Of a stretch of 64,000 nucleotides of DNA, positions 1 to 8,146 are shown piece after piece. A program made the position numbers and the translations under genes. The DNA is from Cellulophaga sp. RHA19 (GTDB lineage: Bacteria; Bacteroidota; Bacteroidia; Flavobacteriales; Flavobacteriaceae), in the NCBI RefSeq assembly GCF_002813425.1, contig NZ_PHUL01000001.1, positions 1,528,001 through 1,592,000 on the forward strand, written 5' to 3'. The notes under the pieces were generated by a model. That model saw nothing but the letters and a program-made list of their open reading frames with translations, was not told the origin of the DNA and searched no databases. How positions within the stretch are numbered: position 1 is the stretch's first letter; every line of letters starts with the position of its first letter.

Positions 1-294
1 TATATGCCACAAATGTGTATTGGCAAAATCTTTATTACTATAGTGTAATTTATTATTTTTTGGAGTGGCTAAGCTAGCTGTAAATACGCCAAGAAAAATA
101 ACTGAAAGTATTGTAAAAATACCAAAAGATAAAGCTCTTTTTTTAGATGTTTTAAAAAGAAAACCGAGACCTGTTAAAAAGAATATTAACAAGCAAAAGG
201 AAGTAAGTATTGGTAATTTTAGTATGGTTTGTATCAGAATTCCGGTAATTAAGCATAGTGTTAATTTTACCGAAATAAACTGAAACGGTTTCAT
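1..294 (-). CDS. comEC: ComEC/Rec2-family competence protein, N-terminal part (runs off the window)
   Basis: Reading the minus strand from the ATG at 294 gives 98 open codons to the window edge, so no stop is seen. The product begins MKPFQFISVKLTLCLITGIL and shows two hydrophobic segments (about residues 10-40 and 50-70) separated by a KTSKKRA loop, followed by a polar stretch. This matches the short N-terminal DUF4131 region of ComEC/Rec2, the inner-membrane channel for incoming single-stranded DNA in natural transformation. It starts 3 bases after the stop of the upstream NlpC/P60 gene, so the two are probably cotranscribed. The family assignment rests on the N-terminus alone; the competence and metallo-beta-lactamase-like domains lie outside the window. 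Confidence 0.6.
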   Translation of the reverse strand, partial: MKPFQFISVKLTLCLITGILIQTILKLPILTSFCLLIFFLTGLGFLFKTSKKRALSFGIFTILSVIFLGVFTASLATPKNNKLHYSNKDFANTHLWHI

Positions 295-297
295 AAA

Positions 298-855
298 TTA
301 AAGTATTCTTGTAGCTTTTACAAAGGCATAATTCCAATATCCTTCTCTTAAAGATGATACAATTACACCTCTAGAAGTGCTTGCGTGTATAAATTTAATT
401 TCGTCGTTATCTGTAGCAACAACCAATCCAACGTGGTTAATTCTTTTTCTTTTTTTTGATGTCCTAAAAAAAAGTAAATCTCCTTTTTCTACATCTTTAA
501 CCCTAACTTCTTTTCCTTCTTCTGCCATAACATAAGACACTCTAGGTAAAGATATGTCGTTTTCAGAAAAAGCAACGTAGAGTAGACCAGAGCAGTCCAT
601 TCCTCTTTTTGTGGTTCCTCCAAATTTATAAGGTGTGCCAGAAAAGGCTAAGGCAGAATTTATAATTTTGTCTGCTTTGCGCTCAACAGCAATTTCTTCA
701 GCTTTTCTTTTAGACCTAGGAGAGTTTCCTTTTTCTATAATTGTTTTAGAAGGCGCAACACTTACTTTGCGCTCTTTATTGTAGGTAGTTTTCTTTTTAG
801 AGCCACAACTGGCCAAAGAAATAATTAGCAGGAAAAAAGTTATTTTACGGATCAT
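298..855 (-). CDS. NlpC/P60 family cell-wall peptidase, lipoprotein
   Basis: A 185-residue exported protein. The N-terminus is a lipoprotein signal peptide with lipobox LASC (Cys17), followed by a basic linker of about 45 residues. The C-terminal 120 residues are an NlpC/P60 domain with the catalytic set visible: Cys88 in GMDCSG, His141 in NHVGLVV and a third polar residue His157 in IHAS. Family members cleave gamma-D-glutamyl-diaminopimelate links in peptidoglycan stem peptides (Spr/MepS-like). It is probably anchored to the outer membrane facing the periplasm. It lies immediately upstream of comEC on the same strand. Whether it is a housekeeping hydrolase or linked to DNA uptake cannot be told from the sequence. 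Confidence 0.88.
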   Translation of the reverse strand: MIRKITFFLLIISLASCGSKKKTTYNKERKVSVAPSKTIIEKGNSPRSKRKAEEIAVERKADKIINSALAFSGTPYKFGGTTKRGMDCSGLLYVAFSENDISLPRVSYVMAEEGKEVRVKDVEKGDLLFFRTSKKRKRINHVGLVVATDNDEIKFIHASTSRGVIVSSLREGYWNYAFVKATRIL

Positions 856-909
856 TCCAAGAAAAATTTAGGACACTTGCTTACCAAATTTAGTAAATTT
901 AATTGGTTT

Positions 910-2034
910 TTATTCTTTAGGTTTTGTATTGGTAACAATTAATTCTGCCGCTTTTTTACTTGCACCTGCGCCTCCTAATTTTTTTTCGAGCTGATAATAT
1001 TCTTCAAATACCTTTGTTCTGGTGTCTTTAGATAAAATTTTGTTTAGCTCAATAGTTAAACTTTTTGTATTTAAATCGTCCTGAATTAACTCCTTTATTA
1101 CCTCTTTATCCATTATTAAATTTACTAATGAAATATATTTTAAAGTAATAATTTTTTTGGCAATATAGTATGATAGCCAGTGGGCCTTGTAACATACAAC
1201 TTGTGGTACTTTAAATAATGCAGTTTCTAGGGTTGCAGTACCGCTTGTAACTAGTGCCGCTGTAGATAAAGTTAGTAAATTGTAAGTTTGGTTAGCGACA
1301 AAACCAACTTGTGGATTTTTTAGAAAAGGTTTATAAAATTCTAAATCCAAGCTAGGAGCACCAGCAATAACAAACTGGTAATTTGTAAAGGATTTGGTTA
1401 CAGAAAGCATTACGTCTAGCATTTTTTGCACTTCTTGCTTTCTGCTACCAGGTAAAAGAGCAATAATTTGCTTTTTAGGGTCTAAATTATTGTTAGCTCT
1501 AAACTCAGTTTCATTGGGTAGTTTTTGTTTGCTTATAGCGTCTAATAAAGGGTGGCCAACAAAGTGTACTGGGTAATTGTGTTTTTTTTCGTAAAAATCT
1601 TTTTCAAACGGAAGAATAACATGCATAGCATCTATATCTCGTTTTATTTTAGAAATTCTACCTTCTCTAGAAGCCCAAATTTGTGGAGAAATATAGTAAT
1701 TAGTACGGTAGTTTTGTTCCTTAGCCCATTTTGCAATACGTAAATTAAAGCCAGAGTAATCTATAAAAATAATAGCATCTGGTTTAAAAGCATCAATATC
1801 AGTCTTGCAAAATTTTAAATTTTTAGATATTTTATTAATATTACTTATAACCTCTATAAAACCCATAAAAGCCATACTTTTATAGTGTTTTACTAGTTCA
1901 CCGCCAGCTTGTTGCATAAGGTCACCACCCCAGCACCTTATATTGGCACTAGTATCTGCATTTTTTATAGCTTTTATAAGGTTAGATCCGTGTAAATCTC
2001 CAGATGCTTCTCCTGCAATAATGTAATATTTCAT
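910..2034 (-). CDS. lpxB: lipid-A-disaccharide synthase
   Basis: A 374-residue glycosyltransferase that joins UDP-2,3-diacylglucosamine and lipid X into the lipid A disaccharide at the inner membrane. The start MKYYIIAGEASGDLHG carries the diagnostic GEASGDLHG motif. GFIEVISN, PDAIIFIDYSGFN, YYISPQIWA, LPFEKDFY, GHPLLD, LLPGSRKQEV and TSGTATLETAL follow in family order. Length is normal for LpxB. It lies in a minus-strand run behind surE and a small membrane-protein gene (17-base gap). No other lpx gene is in the window. Confidence 0.96.
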   Translation of the reverse strand: MKYYIIAGEASGDLHGSNLIKAIKNADTSANIRCWGGDLMQQAGGELVKHYKSMAFMGFIEVISNINKISKNLKFCKTDIDAFKPDAIIFIDYSGFNLRIAKWAKEQNYRTNYYISPQIWASREGRISKIKRDIDAMHVILPFEKDFYEKKHNYPVHFVGHPLLDAISKQKLPNETEFRANNNLDPKKQIIALLPGSRKQEVQKMLDVMLSVTKSFTNYQFVIAGAPSLDLEFYKPFLKNPQVGFVANQTYNLLTLSTAALVTSGTATLETALFKVPQVVCYKAHWLSYYIAKKIITLKYISLVNLIMDKEVIKELIQDDLNTKSLTIELNKILSKDTRTKVFEEYYQLEKKLGGAGASKKAAELIVTNTKPKE

Positions 2035-2050
2035 TTAATATATACTATTT

Positions 2051-2335
2051 TTAAAAAACCTTGTAATATAAAATAACAAGGGCAGTTAGCAATGTGGCTA
2101 TTAAAACACCTCTTGCTCTGTAGTCTCTTCTTATTTTTAAAAACAGAAAAAAAGCAATTAAATTTAATATAGCTCCAAGCGCTAAAAGACTGCCAATATG
2201 GTCGCTCTCAATAGCAGCTTTAAAAGTTTCTACAATACTTAAATCAGAAAATAGTAAAATGTAAGCTAACGTACCAATAGAATTGGCAATTATACCTACA
2301 AGAAACCCAATTATAACCTCTTTTTTAGTGTTCAT
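2051..2335 (-). CDS. small three-helix membrane protein, function unknown
   Basis: A 94-residue protein made almost entirely of three predicted transmembrane segments (about residues 7-30, 45-67 and 73-92). A basic KIRRDYRARG loop sits between the second and third helices. It overlaps the 3' end of surE by 11 bases and precedes lpxB by 16 bases, so translational coupling in a surE-orf-lpxB operon is likely. I do not recognise a named domain. Similar small membrane proteins sit between surE and lpxB in other flavobacteria as far as I recall, which would suggest an envelope role, but that is inference. Confidence 0.75.
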   Translation of the reverse strand: MNTKKEVIIGFLVGIIANSIGTLAYILLFSDLSIVETFKAAIESDHIGSLLALGAILNLIAFFLFLKIRRDYRARGVLIATLLTALVILYYKVF

Positions 2336-3107
2336 TTAAATTCCAGTTGTTTAGTTGTTGTATGGTGTGGTGTGCAGTTAAATCAAACTGAGTTGGAACC
2401 ACAGAAATATAGTTGTTGGCTAAAGCAAATTCGTCTGTATCTTCGCCTTTATCAAGCAATTCAAACTCACCTGTAAGCCAGTAGTAGTCTTTACCCATTG
2501 GGTTGGTTCTTTTGTCAAATTTTTCTTTCCAATTGGCACGTGCTTGTCTACAAACTTTTATTCCTTTTATAAGTTCATTTTCCTTAACAGGAATATTAAC
2601 ATTTAGCACAACACCTTTAGGAATTCCGTTTGCAAGTGCTTGTTTTACAATTTTTTGTACAAAAGGTTTTGCTTCTTCAAAATTGGCATCCCATGAAAAA
2701 TCGCAAAGCGAAAAACCAATGGCGGGTATGCCTTCAATTCCGGCTTCAATAGCGGCACTCATTGTGCCAGAATATATAACGTTTATTGATGAGTTAGAAC
2801 CGTGATTTATGCCGCTTATACAAATATCTGGTTTGCGGTCTAAAAGTTCTTGAAGTCCCATTTTTACACAGTCTGCAGGCGTTCCGCTACAGCTGTATTC
2901 TTGTTCAGCACCATCAACATCATCAATAGTTACTAGGTTTGCGTGGAGCGTGTTATTAATGGTAATTGCATGGCCCATTCCAGACTGAGGACTGTCAGGA
3001 GCAACAACAACAACGTCTCCAATTTCTTTCATAAATTTAACCAATGATCTTAGGCCAGGAGCAGTAATTCCGTCATCATTGGTAACTAATATTAATGGTT
3101 TTTCCAT
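2325..3107 (-). CDS. surE: 5'/3'-nucleotidase SurE
   Basis: A 260-residue metal-dependent nucleoside monophosphate phosphatase of the SurE family, cytoplasmic. The metal site is visible at the N-terminus as TNDDG (residues 9-13), followed by the family segments VVAPDSPQSGMGHAIT, CSGTPADCVKMGL, PDICISGINHGSN, YSGTMSAAIEAG and NVNIP. Length is usual for the family. It is the first gene of the minus-strand surE-membrane protein-lpxB run and is divergent from the protease gene at 3327 across a 219-base AT-rich gap. It probably has roles in nucleotide pool balance and stationary-phase survival. Confidence 0.96.
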   Translation of the reverse strand: MEKPLILVTNDDGITAPGLRSLVKFMKEIGDVVVVAPDSPQSGMGHAITINNTLHANLVTIDDVDGAEQEYSCSGTPADCVKMGLQELLDRKPDICISGINHGSNSSINVIYSGTMSAAIEAGIEGIPAIGFSLCDFSWDANFEEAKPFVQKIVKQALANGIPKGVVLNVNIPVKENELIKGIKVCRQARANWKEKFDKRTNPMGKDYYWLTGEFELLDKGEDTDEFALANNYISVVPTQFDLTAHHTIQQLNNWNLNEH

Positions 3108-3326
3108 TTAAAGTATAATTTATACCGTAAAAATACGTTTTTAAAATGTTTACAAGAATGCTTTTTAAAAATCTATCTTATAATTATCATAAATAGGTTA
3201 AAAAACTGTTGCAAACTTAGAATGTGGCATAGTTTTTTCAGTATCTTGGTAAAATAATTAAAATTTACGTTGTTTTTGATGTAATTTTAAGAAACCAAAT
3301 TCTACTAAAGTTAAAATAATACATAG

Positions 3327-5453
3327 ATGAAAAAGAATTTAATTGTTATGTCACTTGGGATGCTATTTGCAGTAGCGTCTTGTAGTTTCACAAATAAATC
3401 TTTAGACACAGTTAACGACGGTGATAAAGATAAATTACTGATAGAGATAATTGCATACATGTTAGAAAAAGGTCATTATGAACCTAAAGACATTAATGAC
3501 GATTTTTCAGTGTCAGTTTTTGAAGAATTTATTGATGTTTTAGATCCTACAAAAAGATATTTTTTAGAAAGCGATATAAAAGAGTTTGAAAAGTATAAAT
3601 TTCAGATTGATGATCAGATAAAAAATACTGACATCAGCTTTTTTGATTTAGTTCATAAAAGGTTAAAGAAGCGTATGGCTGAAGCATCTGATATATATAA
3701 AGATATTTTAAGTAAGCCTTTTAATTTTGATACAGCTGAGAAAATTGATATTAATTATGAGGAGCAGACTTTTGTTTCGTCAAAAAAAGAATTAAGAGAA
3801 AGGTGGAGAAAGCAACTTAAGTATGCAACCATTAGTACTTTTGATGATAAACTTACAGATAAAGATAAACCTTTGTCTAAGTCCGAAGCAGAGAAAGCTG
3901 CAAGAGATTTAACAAAAACAACTTTAGATGACTTTTTTGACTTTGTAAATAATGAGTACGATCGTGAAGATTGGTTTGGGCAATACATTAATACAATTGT
4001 AGAAGGTTTTGATCCGCATACGTATTACTTTGCACCAGAAGACAAAGATAAGTTTGATGTTAGTATGTCTGGTAAGTTTGAGGGTATTGGTGCTAGATTA
4101 CAGAAGAAAAAAGATCAGGTTAAAATAGTAGAAGTAATTTCTGGAGGTCCTATTTGGAGAGACCAAACTATAGAAGTTGGAGATGAAATTGTAAAAGTTG
4201 GTCAAAAACCAAACGAAGAGCCAATTGATATAACAGGGATGCAACTTAATGATGCTATTAAATTGATAAAAGGCCCTAAAGGAACTAGCGTTTATTTAAC
4301 AATTAAAAAAGTAGACGGTTCTACTCAAGTAGTTAAAATTATGAGAGATTTGGTAGAGATGGAGGAGTCTTATGCTAAATCTGCTACTGTAAAAAAAGAA
4401 AACCATACGTATGGTGTAATAAATTTACCTAAGTTTTATGTAGATTTTAAAGATTATAGCAACCGTAATGCAGCATCTGATGTAGCTAAAGAAATAGAAA
4501 GATTAAAACAAGCCGGAATGGAAGGTTTGGTTTTGGATTTAAGAGATAATGGAGGAGGATCTTTACGTACTGTTGTAGAAATGGCAGGTTTATTTATAAA
4601 AGACGGTCCTGTTGTACAAGTAAAATCTTCTGGAGGTACAGAAGAAAAAGTAGTGCATGAAGATAAAGATGAACGTATACAGTGGGATGGTCCATTGGTT
4701 TTATTAGTGAATGAATTGTCTGCTTCTGCATCAGAAATTTTAGCAGCTGCAATGCAAGACTATAAAAGAGGTGTTGTAATTGGTAGCAAACAAACTTTTG
4801 GTAAAGGAACAGTTCAAAACTTATGGTCTTTGTCTGATATTGTTAGAAATAACGAACATGGAGATTTAGGAGCATTAAAAGTAACAACTCAAAAATTTTA
4901 CAGAATAAACGGTGGTTCAACTCAGTTAGAAGGTGTAAAGAGTGATGTTGTTGTTCCGGACAAATACAGTTACATAGATCTTGGAGAAAGAGATCAGCAA
5001 AATCCATTAGCATGGGATAAAATAAGTCCTGCAGATTACAATGCATGGGATGGTTATATAGATTATAAGCAAACTATAGCAAATAGTGCTAAGCGTATGG
5101 CAGAAAACTCTCAGTTGAAGTTAATTGAAGAGAATGCTAAATGGTTGAAAGAACAACAAGATGAAAATGTAGTTTCATTAAGTTACAGTGATTATAAAAA
5201 GGATAAAGAAAAACTTGTAGAAAAATCTAAACACTTTAAGGCTATTTACGATTATAAAACAGATTTAACTTTTGAGTCTTTAAAATACGAGAAAGATTTG
5301 TTTGTAAAAGATACTATCTTAAAAGAAAAGAGAGAAAGATGGCATAGAGATTTAGCCAGAGACGTATACGTAGAGGAAGCTATTAGTGTTCTTAAAGATT
5401 TAAAAAAGAATAACATAAAAAACAATAACAAGTTAGCAGCAATAAAAGGCTAA
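3327..5453 (+). CDS. prc: carboxy-terminal (tail-specific) processing protease, S41A, lipoprotein
   Basis: A 708-residue periplasmic serine protease. The N-terminus is a lipoprotein signal with lipobox VASC (Cys19). A helical region precedes a PDZ domain (about 230-330, with GIGARLQKK and VGDEIVKVG) and the S41 catalytic domain. The catalytic serine lies in SASASEI (465-471; probably Ser467) and the general-base lysine in GKGTVQ (Lys493), giving the Ser-Lys dyad of the family. The C-terminal DUF3340-like extension (from about 560) is lysine-rich and helical, as in the long Prc/Tsp proteins. It is a single gene, closed by a clear terminator at 5472-5506. It likely trims or degrades envelope proteins and regulates peptidoglycan hydrolases. 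Confidence 0.93.
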   Translation: MKKNLIVMSLGMLFAVASCSFTNKSLDTVNDGDKDKLLIEIIAYMLEKGHYEPKDINDDFSVSVFEEFIDVLDPTKRYFLESDIKEFEKYKFQIDDQIKNTDISFFDLVHKRLKKRMAEASDIYKDILSKPFNFDTAEKIDINYEEQTFVSSKKELRERWRKQLKYATISTFDDKLTDKDKPLSKSEAEKAARDLTKTTLDDFFDFVNNEYDREDWFGQYINTIVEGFDPHTYYFAPEDKDKFDVSMSGKFEGIGARLQKKKDQVKIVEVISGGPIWRDQTIEVGDEIVKVGQKPNEEPIDITGMQLNDAIKLIKGPKGTSVYLTIKKVDGSTQVVKIMRDLVEMEESYAKSATVKKENHTYGVINLPKFYVDFKDYSNRNAASDVAKEIERLKQAGMEGLVLDLRDNGGGSLRTVVEMAGLFIKDGPVVQVKSSGGTEEKVVHEDKDERIQWDGPLVLLVNELSASASEILAAAMQDYKRGVVIGSKQTFGKGTVQNLWSLSDIVRNNEHGDLGALKVTTQKFYRINGGSTQLEGVKSDVVVPDKYSYIDLGERDQQNPLAWDKISPADYNAWDGYIDYKQTIANSAKRMAENSQLKLIEENAKWLKEQQDENVVSLSYSDYKKDKEKLVEKSKHFKAIYDYKTDLTFESLKYEKDLFVKDTILKEKRERWHRDLARDVYVEEAISVLKDLKKNNIKNNNKLAAIKG

Positions 5454-5471
5454 ACTTTTTGGTGATATTTT

Positions 5472-5506
5472 AAATGCCTAGTTATTTATTTAGCTAGGCA
5501 TTTTTT
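5472..5506 (+). terminator. intrinsic terminator of the prc gene
   Basis: A 10-bp perfect stem (AAATGCCTAG at 5472-5481 and CTAGGCATTT at 5494-5503) with a 12-base AT loop, ending in a T run. It lies 19 bases after the prc stop. Confidence 0.85.
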
Positions 5507-5570
5507 ATTTTAATACTATTGTTATAATAACTGCGTTTAAGGTTATAATTAACTTAAACCATAATTTATT

Positions 5571-5930
5571 TTGAAAAAACTAATCCTTATTTTATTTGCC
5601 ATTGTATTAACTACAAGTTGTTCTAAAGATGATGATTCATCAAGTATTGTAGGTACATGGGCAAACGATTTTTCAGCTTCTTTTGAGGGGCAAGAAGAAC
5701 AGACTTCTAGAGACGAGTGGAAATTTGCATCAGACAAAATGGGCACTTATAAAGAAACTAGTAACGGAGATTTAAAATTTAGTACAACTTTTACTTGGTC
5801 TAAAGATGGAGATAAATATTATGTAGAATACCTAGAGGGTAGATCTAATGATGTTTTTAAGATAGTGAAGCTTGCTGGTTACACAACCTTAGAAGATGAA
5901 AATGGTTATACAGCTGCTATTAGAGATTAG
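5571..5930 (+). CDS. small lipoprotein, lipocalin-like
   Basis: A 119-residue protein starting at a TTG codon (5571). I see no better ATG, and the signal peptide MKKLILILFAIVLTTSC (lipobox TTSC, Cys17) begins exactly there. After the Cys comes an acidic SKDDDSSS tether typical of Bacteroidota surface or periplasmic lipoproteins. The region IVGTWAND with alternating beta-strand pattern to the end resembles small lipocalin-like domains. It is a monocistronic gene between two terminators. No enzymatic function can be assigned. Confidence 0.75.
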   Translation: MKKLILILFAIVLTTSCSKDDDSSSIVGTWANDFSASFEGQEEQTSRDEWKFASDKMGTYKETSNGDLKFSTTFTWSKDGDKYYVEYLEGRSNDVFKIVKLAGYTTLEDENGYTAAIRD

Positions 5931-5954
5931 AGTTGCAACCATATTACAATAAAA

Positions 5955-5994
5955 AAATAAAGCTTTCAAGGTTTACTTTGGAAGCTTTATTTTT
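5955..5994 (+). terminator. intrinsic terminator after the lipocalin-like lipoprotein
   Basis: Inverted repeat AAATAAAGCTTTC (5955-5967) and GAAGCTTTATTT (5981-5992) with one bulged base, followed by further Ts. It starts 25 bases after the stop codon. Confidence 0.75.
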
Positions 5995-6023
5995 GGTGTT
6001 AATTAAAATAGATTCGAACTAAA

Positions 6024-6830
6024 ATGAATAAAAAAACTACTTATTTAGTTTTAATGTTGCTGTGTACGGTTGGTTTTTGGCTGTTTAATAATTTTTATAC
6101 GCCAGACACTTATTCAGATGATAGTGTAAAAAATACAGAAGAAGGCAGGTGCTTTACTAATTATTTACAGCCATCATCTACAACAGGTGCTGTGGTACAG
6201 CACAATTACTATACCTTATCTTATAAAGAAAAGTATGAGCAGGCAGAATGGGTGGCTTATGTTTTAAGAAAACAAGATTTAACCTATGATGATAGAAAAA
6301 GGCCATATTTTATTGAGGATCCTAAAGTAGCAACTAAATCTGCAGATTGGCGTAATTATAAGCGTTCTGGTTATGACAGAGGACATCTTTGCCCTGCTGG
6401 CGACCGTAGATTTTCTTTACAAGCCTATAACGAGACATTTTACACAAGTAATATAACTCCACAGAAAAATGATTTTAATGCGGGTATATGGAACAGATTA
6501 GAGAAAAAAGTAAGACAGTGGGTAAAAAAAGATAAAGAGCTCTACATCATCACAGGAGGAGTTTTAAAAGGCAATATGGATGAGATAGGAGATGAAGATG
6601 TAGCGGTTCCTAATTCTTTTTATAAAATTATAGTTAAAGGGAGAAAAGACAATTTAAAAGTAATTGCATTTTTATTTCCTCATAAAGAAAGCAATAGGCC
6701 TATAAGTTCTTTTTTAGTTACTGTAGATAAAATAGAAAAAGAAACGGGTATTAACTTTTTTAAAAGCTTACCTGGAGCACAAGAGGAAGAGTTAGAAAGA
6801 GAGATTGTAAAAAACGGTTGGGAGTTTTAA
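6024..6830 (+). CDS. DNA/RNA non-specific endonuclease (NUC1 family)
   Basis: A 268-residue beta-beta-alpha metal nuclease. One N-terminal hydrophobic helix (residues 5-22) acts as uncleaved anchor or signal. The catalytic motif DRGH with His121 (YDRGHLCPAGDRR) and the downstream Mg-binding Asn in TSNITPQKNDFNAGIWNRLE are both intact, so the enzyme should be active. Exported members degrade extracellular or periplasmic nucleic acid for nutrition or DNA scavenging. It ends 4 bases into the convergent rodA gene, so the two 3' ends overlap. Confidence 0.92.
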   Translation: MNKKTTYLVLMLLCTVGFWLFNNFYTPDTYSDDSVKNTEEGRCFTNYLQPSSTTGAVVQHNYYTLSYKEKYEQAEWVAYVLRKQDLTYDDRKRPYFIEDPKVATKSADWRNYKRSGYDRGHLCPAGDRRFSLQAYNETFYTSNITPQKNDFNAGIWNRLEKKVRQWVKKDKELYIITGGVLKGNMDEIGDEDVAVPNSFYKIIVKGRKDNLKVIAFLFPHKESNRPISSFLVTVDKIEKETGINFFKSLPGAQEEELEREIVKNGWEF

Positions 6831-8110
6831 TCCCACTCTTTTAGTCGGTTTGCATCTAATTTTAAAAATATAAACAAAAGAAGTGTAAAGCCTAGTAACC
6901 CAGACCCACCGTAACTCATAAATGGTAAAGGAATTCCTATAGTTGGCACTAATCCAATTACCATACCTATATTTATTAAGTAGTGAAAAAAGAGAATAGA
7001 TATTACTCCATATCCATATATTCTACTAAAAGCATTTTTTTGCCGCTCAGCAATATAAACCAATCGTAATAATAACACAGAAAATAACAAGACAACAGTA
7101 GATGTGCCTATAAAGCCCCATTCTTCACCTATAGTTGTAAAAATATAATCTGAGTGTTGTTCTGGTACAAAATCACCTTTTGTTCTGGTTCCTTGTAAAA
7201 AACCTTTACCTGTAAACCCTCCAGACTCAATTGCTTTTTCAGACTGGTAAGTATTGTATCCTATTGTTTTTCTTATTTCTTCTAATTTTTTAGGGTCTTT
7301 TTCAAGTCTAAGCCAAAGATTAAATCTATCCCTGTGGTGTTGTTTAAAGACAGAATCAAAAACAAATCTTACAGATAAAGAAATTGTAACCGAAACAACA
7401 AAGAATAGAATAATTGGTACAGGAGATACTTTAACTCTTTCCTTTTTAGTTAAATAAAATAAAGCAATTAAAATACTAACGCCTATAACAACCCATATAG
7501 TGCCAAATTTTAGTGTTGCCATAAATATTAGTAGCATTACCAATCCAATTCCTAGATAGTATAGAGGTAAACCCTCTCTAAACATAACAAAAGTTAAAGC
7601 TAAAAAAATGATACTACTTCCAGGATCTGGTTGCAATCCAATTAATACTGCAGGTATTATTAAAATACCAAAAGCATATAGTTTGTCTTTTTGCCTTTTA
7701 AGGTCTGTTTGTATATCACTTAAATATTTAGCTAGTGCAAGTGTAGTTGCAACTTTAGCAATCTCTGATGGTTGAAGGTTAAAAAAGCCTAAGTTGTACC
7801 ATGATGTAGCTCCTGCTATAGTTTTTCCAAAAGGGAAAAGGCCTATTAACAAAAGAATACCAATGGCGTAGATAATGCCAGAAAAACGCTCAAATAGGTT
7901 TGCTTCTGTTGCAAAAATAAAAATTATCGCAAGTATGCTAACGCCAATAAAAAAGGCTTGTTTGCCATAAAGTGTTCCAAAATCAAATATAGATGGGTTG
8001 TTTTCTGAAAACGTACTAGAGTAAATACTTAGCCAGCCAATAACGGTTAAAGCTAGGTATATAAGTATACTAAGCCAATCTATTCTTTTTAAAAAGGTGT
8101 TTCCTGCCAT
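6827..8110 (-). CDS. rodA: rod-shape determining protein RodA (SEDS peptidoglycan polymerase)
   Basis: A 427-residue SEDS-family integral membrane glycosyltransferase, about ten transmembrane helices, that polymerises lipid II in the elongasome with PBP2. Visible family segments are NLGFFNLQPSEIAKVA, LLIGLQPDPGSS-type (IGLQPDPGSSIIF), the large extracytoplasmic loop, HSDYIFTTIGEEWGF, and near the C-terminus GIPLPFMSYGGSG. It lies 36 bases downstream of mrdA in the order mreB-mreC-mreD-mrdA-rodA. The last four bases overlap the convergent nuclease gene. Confidence 0.96.
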   Translation of the reverse strand: MAGNTFLKRIDWLSILIYLALTVIGWLSIYSSTFSENNPSIFDFGTLYGKQAFFIGVSILAIIFIFATEANLFERFSGIIYAIGILLLIGLFPFGKTIAGATSWYNLGFFNLQPSEIAKVATTLALAKYLSDIQTDLKRQKDKLYAFGILIIPAVLIGLQPDPGSSIIFLALTFVMFREGLPLYYLGIGLVMLLIFMATLKFGTIWVVIGVSILIALFYLTKKERVKVSPVPIILFFVVSVTISLSVRFVFDSVFKQHHRDRFNLWLRLEKDPKKLEEIRKTIGYNTYQSEKAIESGGFTGKGFLQGTRTKGDFVPEQHSDYIFTTIGEEWGFIGTSTVVLLFSVLLLRLVYIAERQKNAFSRIYGYGVISILFFHYLINIGMVIGLVPTIGIPLPFMSYGGSGLLGFTLLLFIFLKLDANRLKEWD

Positions 8111-8146
8111 AAAGGAGTTTTCTGCTAATTTTTGATTGCTAAAAAG

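Noticed and set aside
65..283. 72-codon plus-strand open frame
   Set aside because: It is antisense to the comEC N-terminal coding frame, which has the signal-like hydrophobic pattern and operon context.
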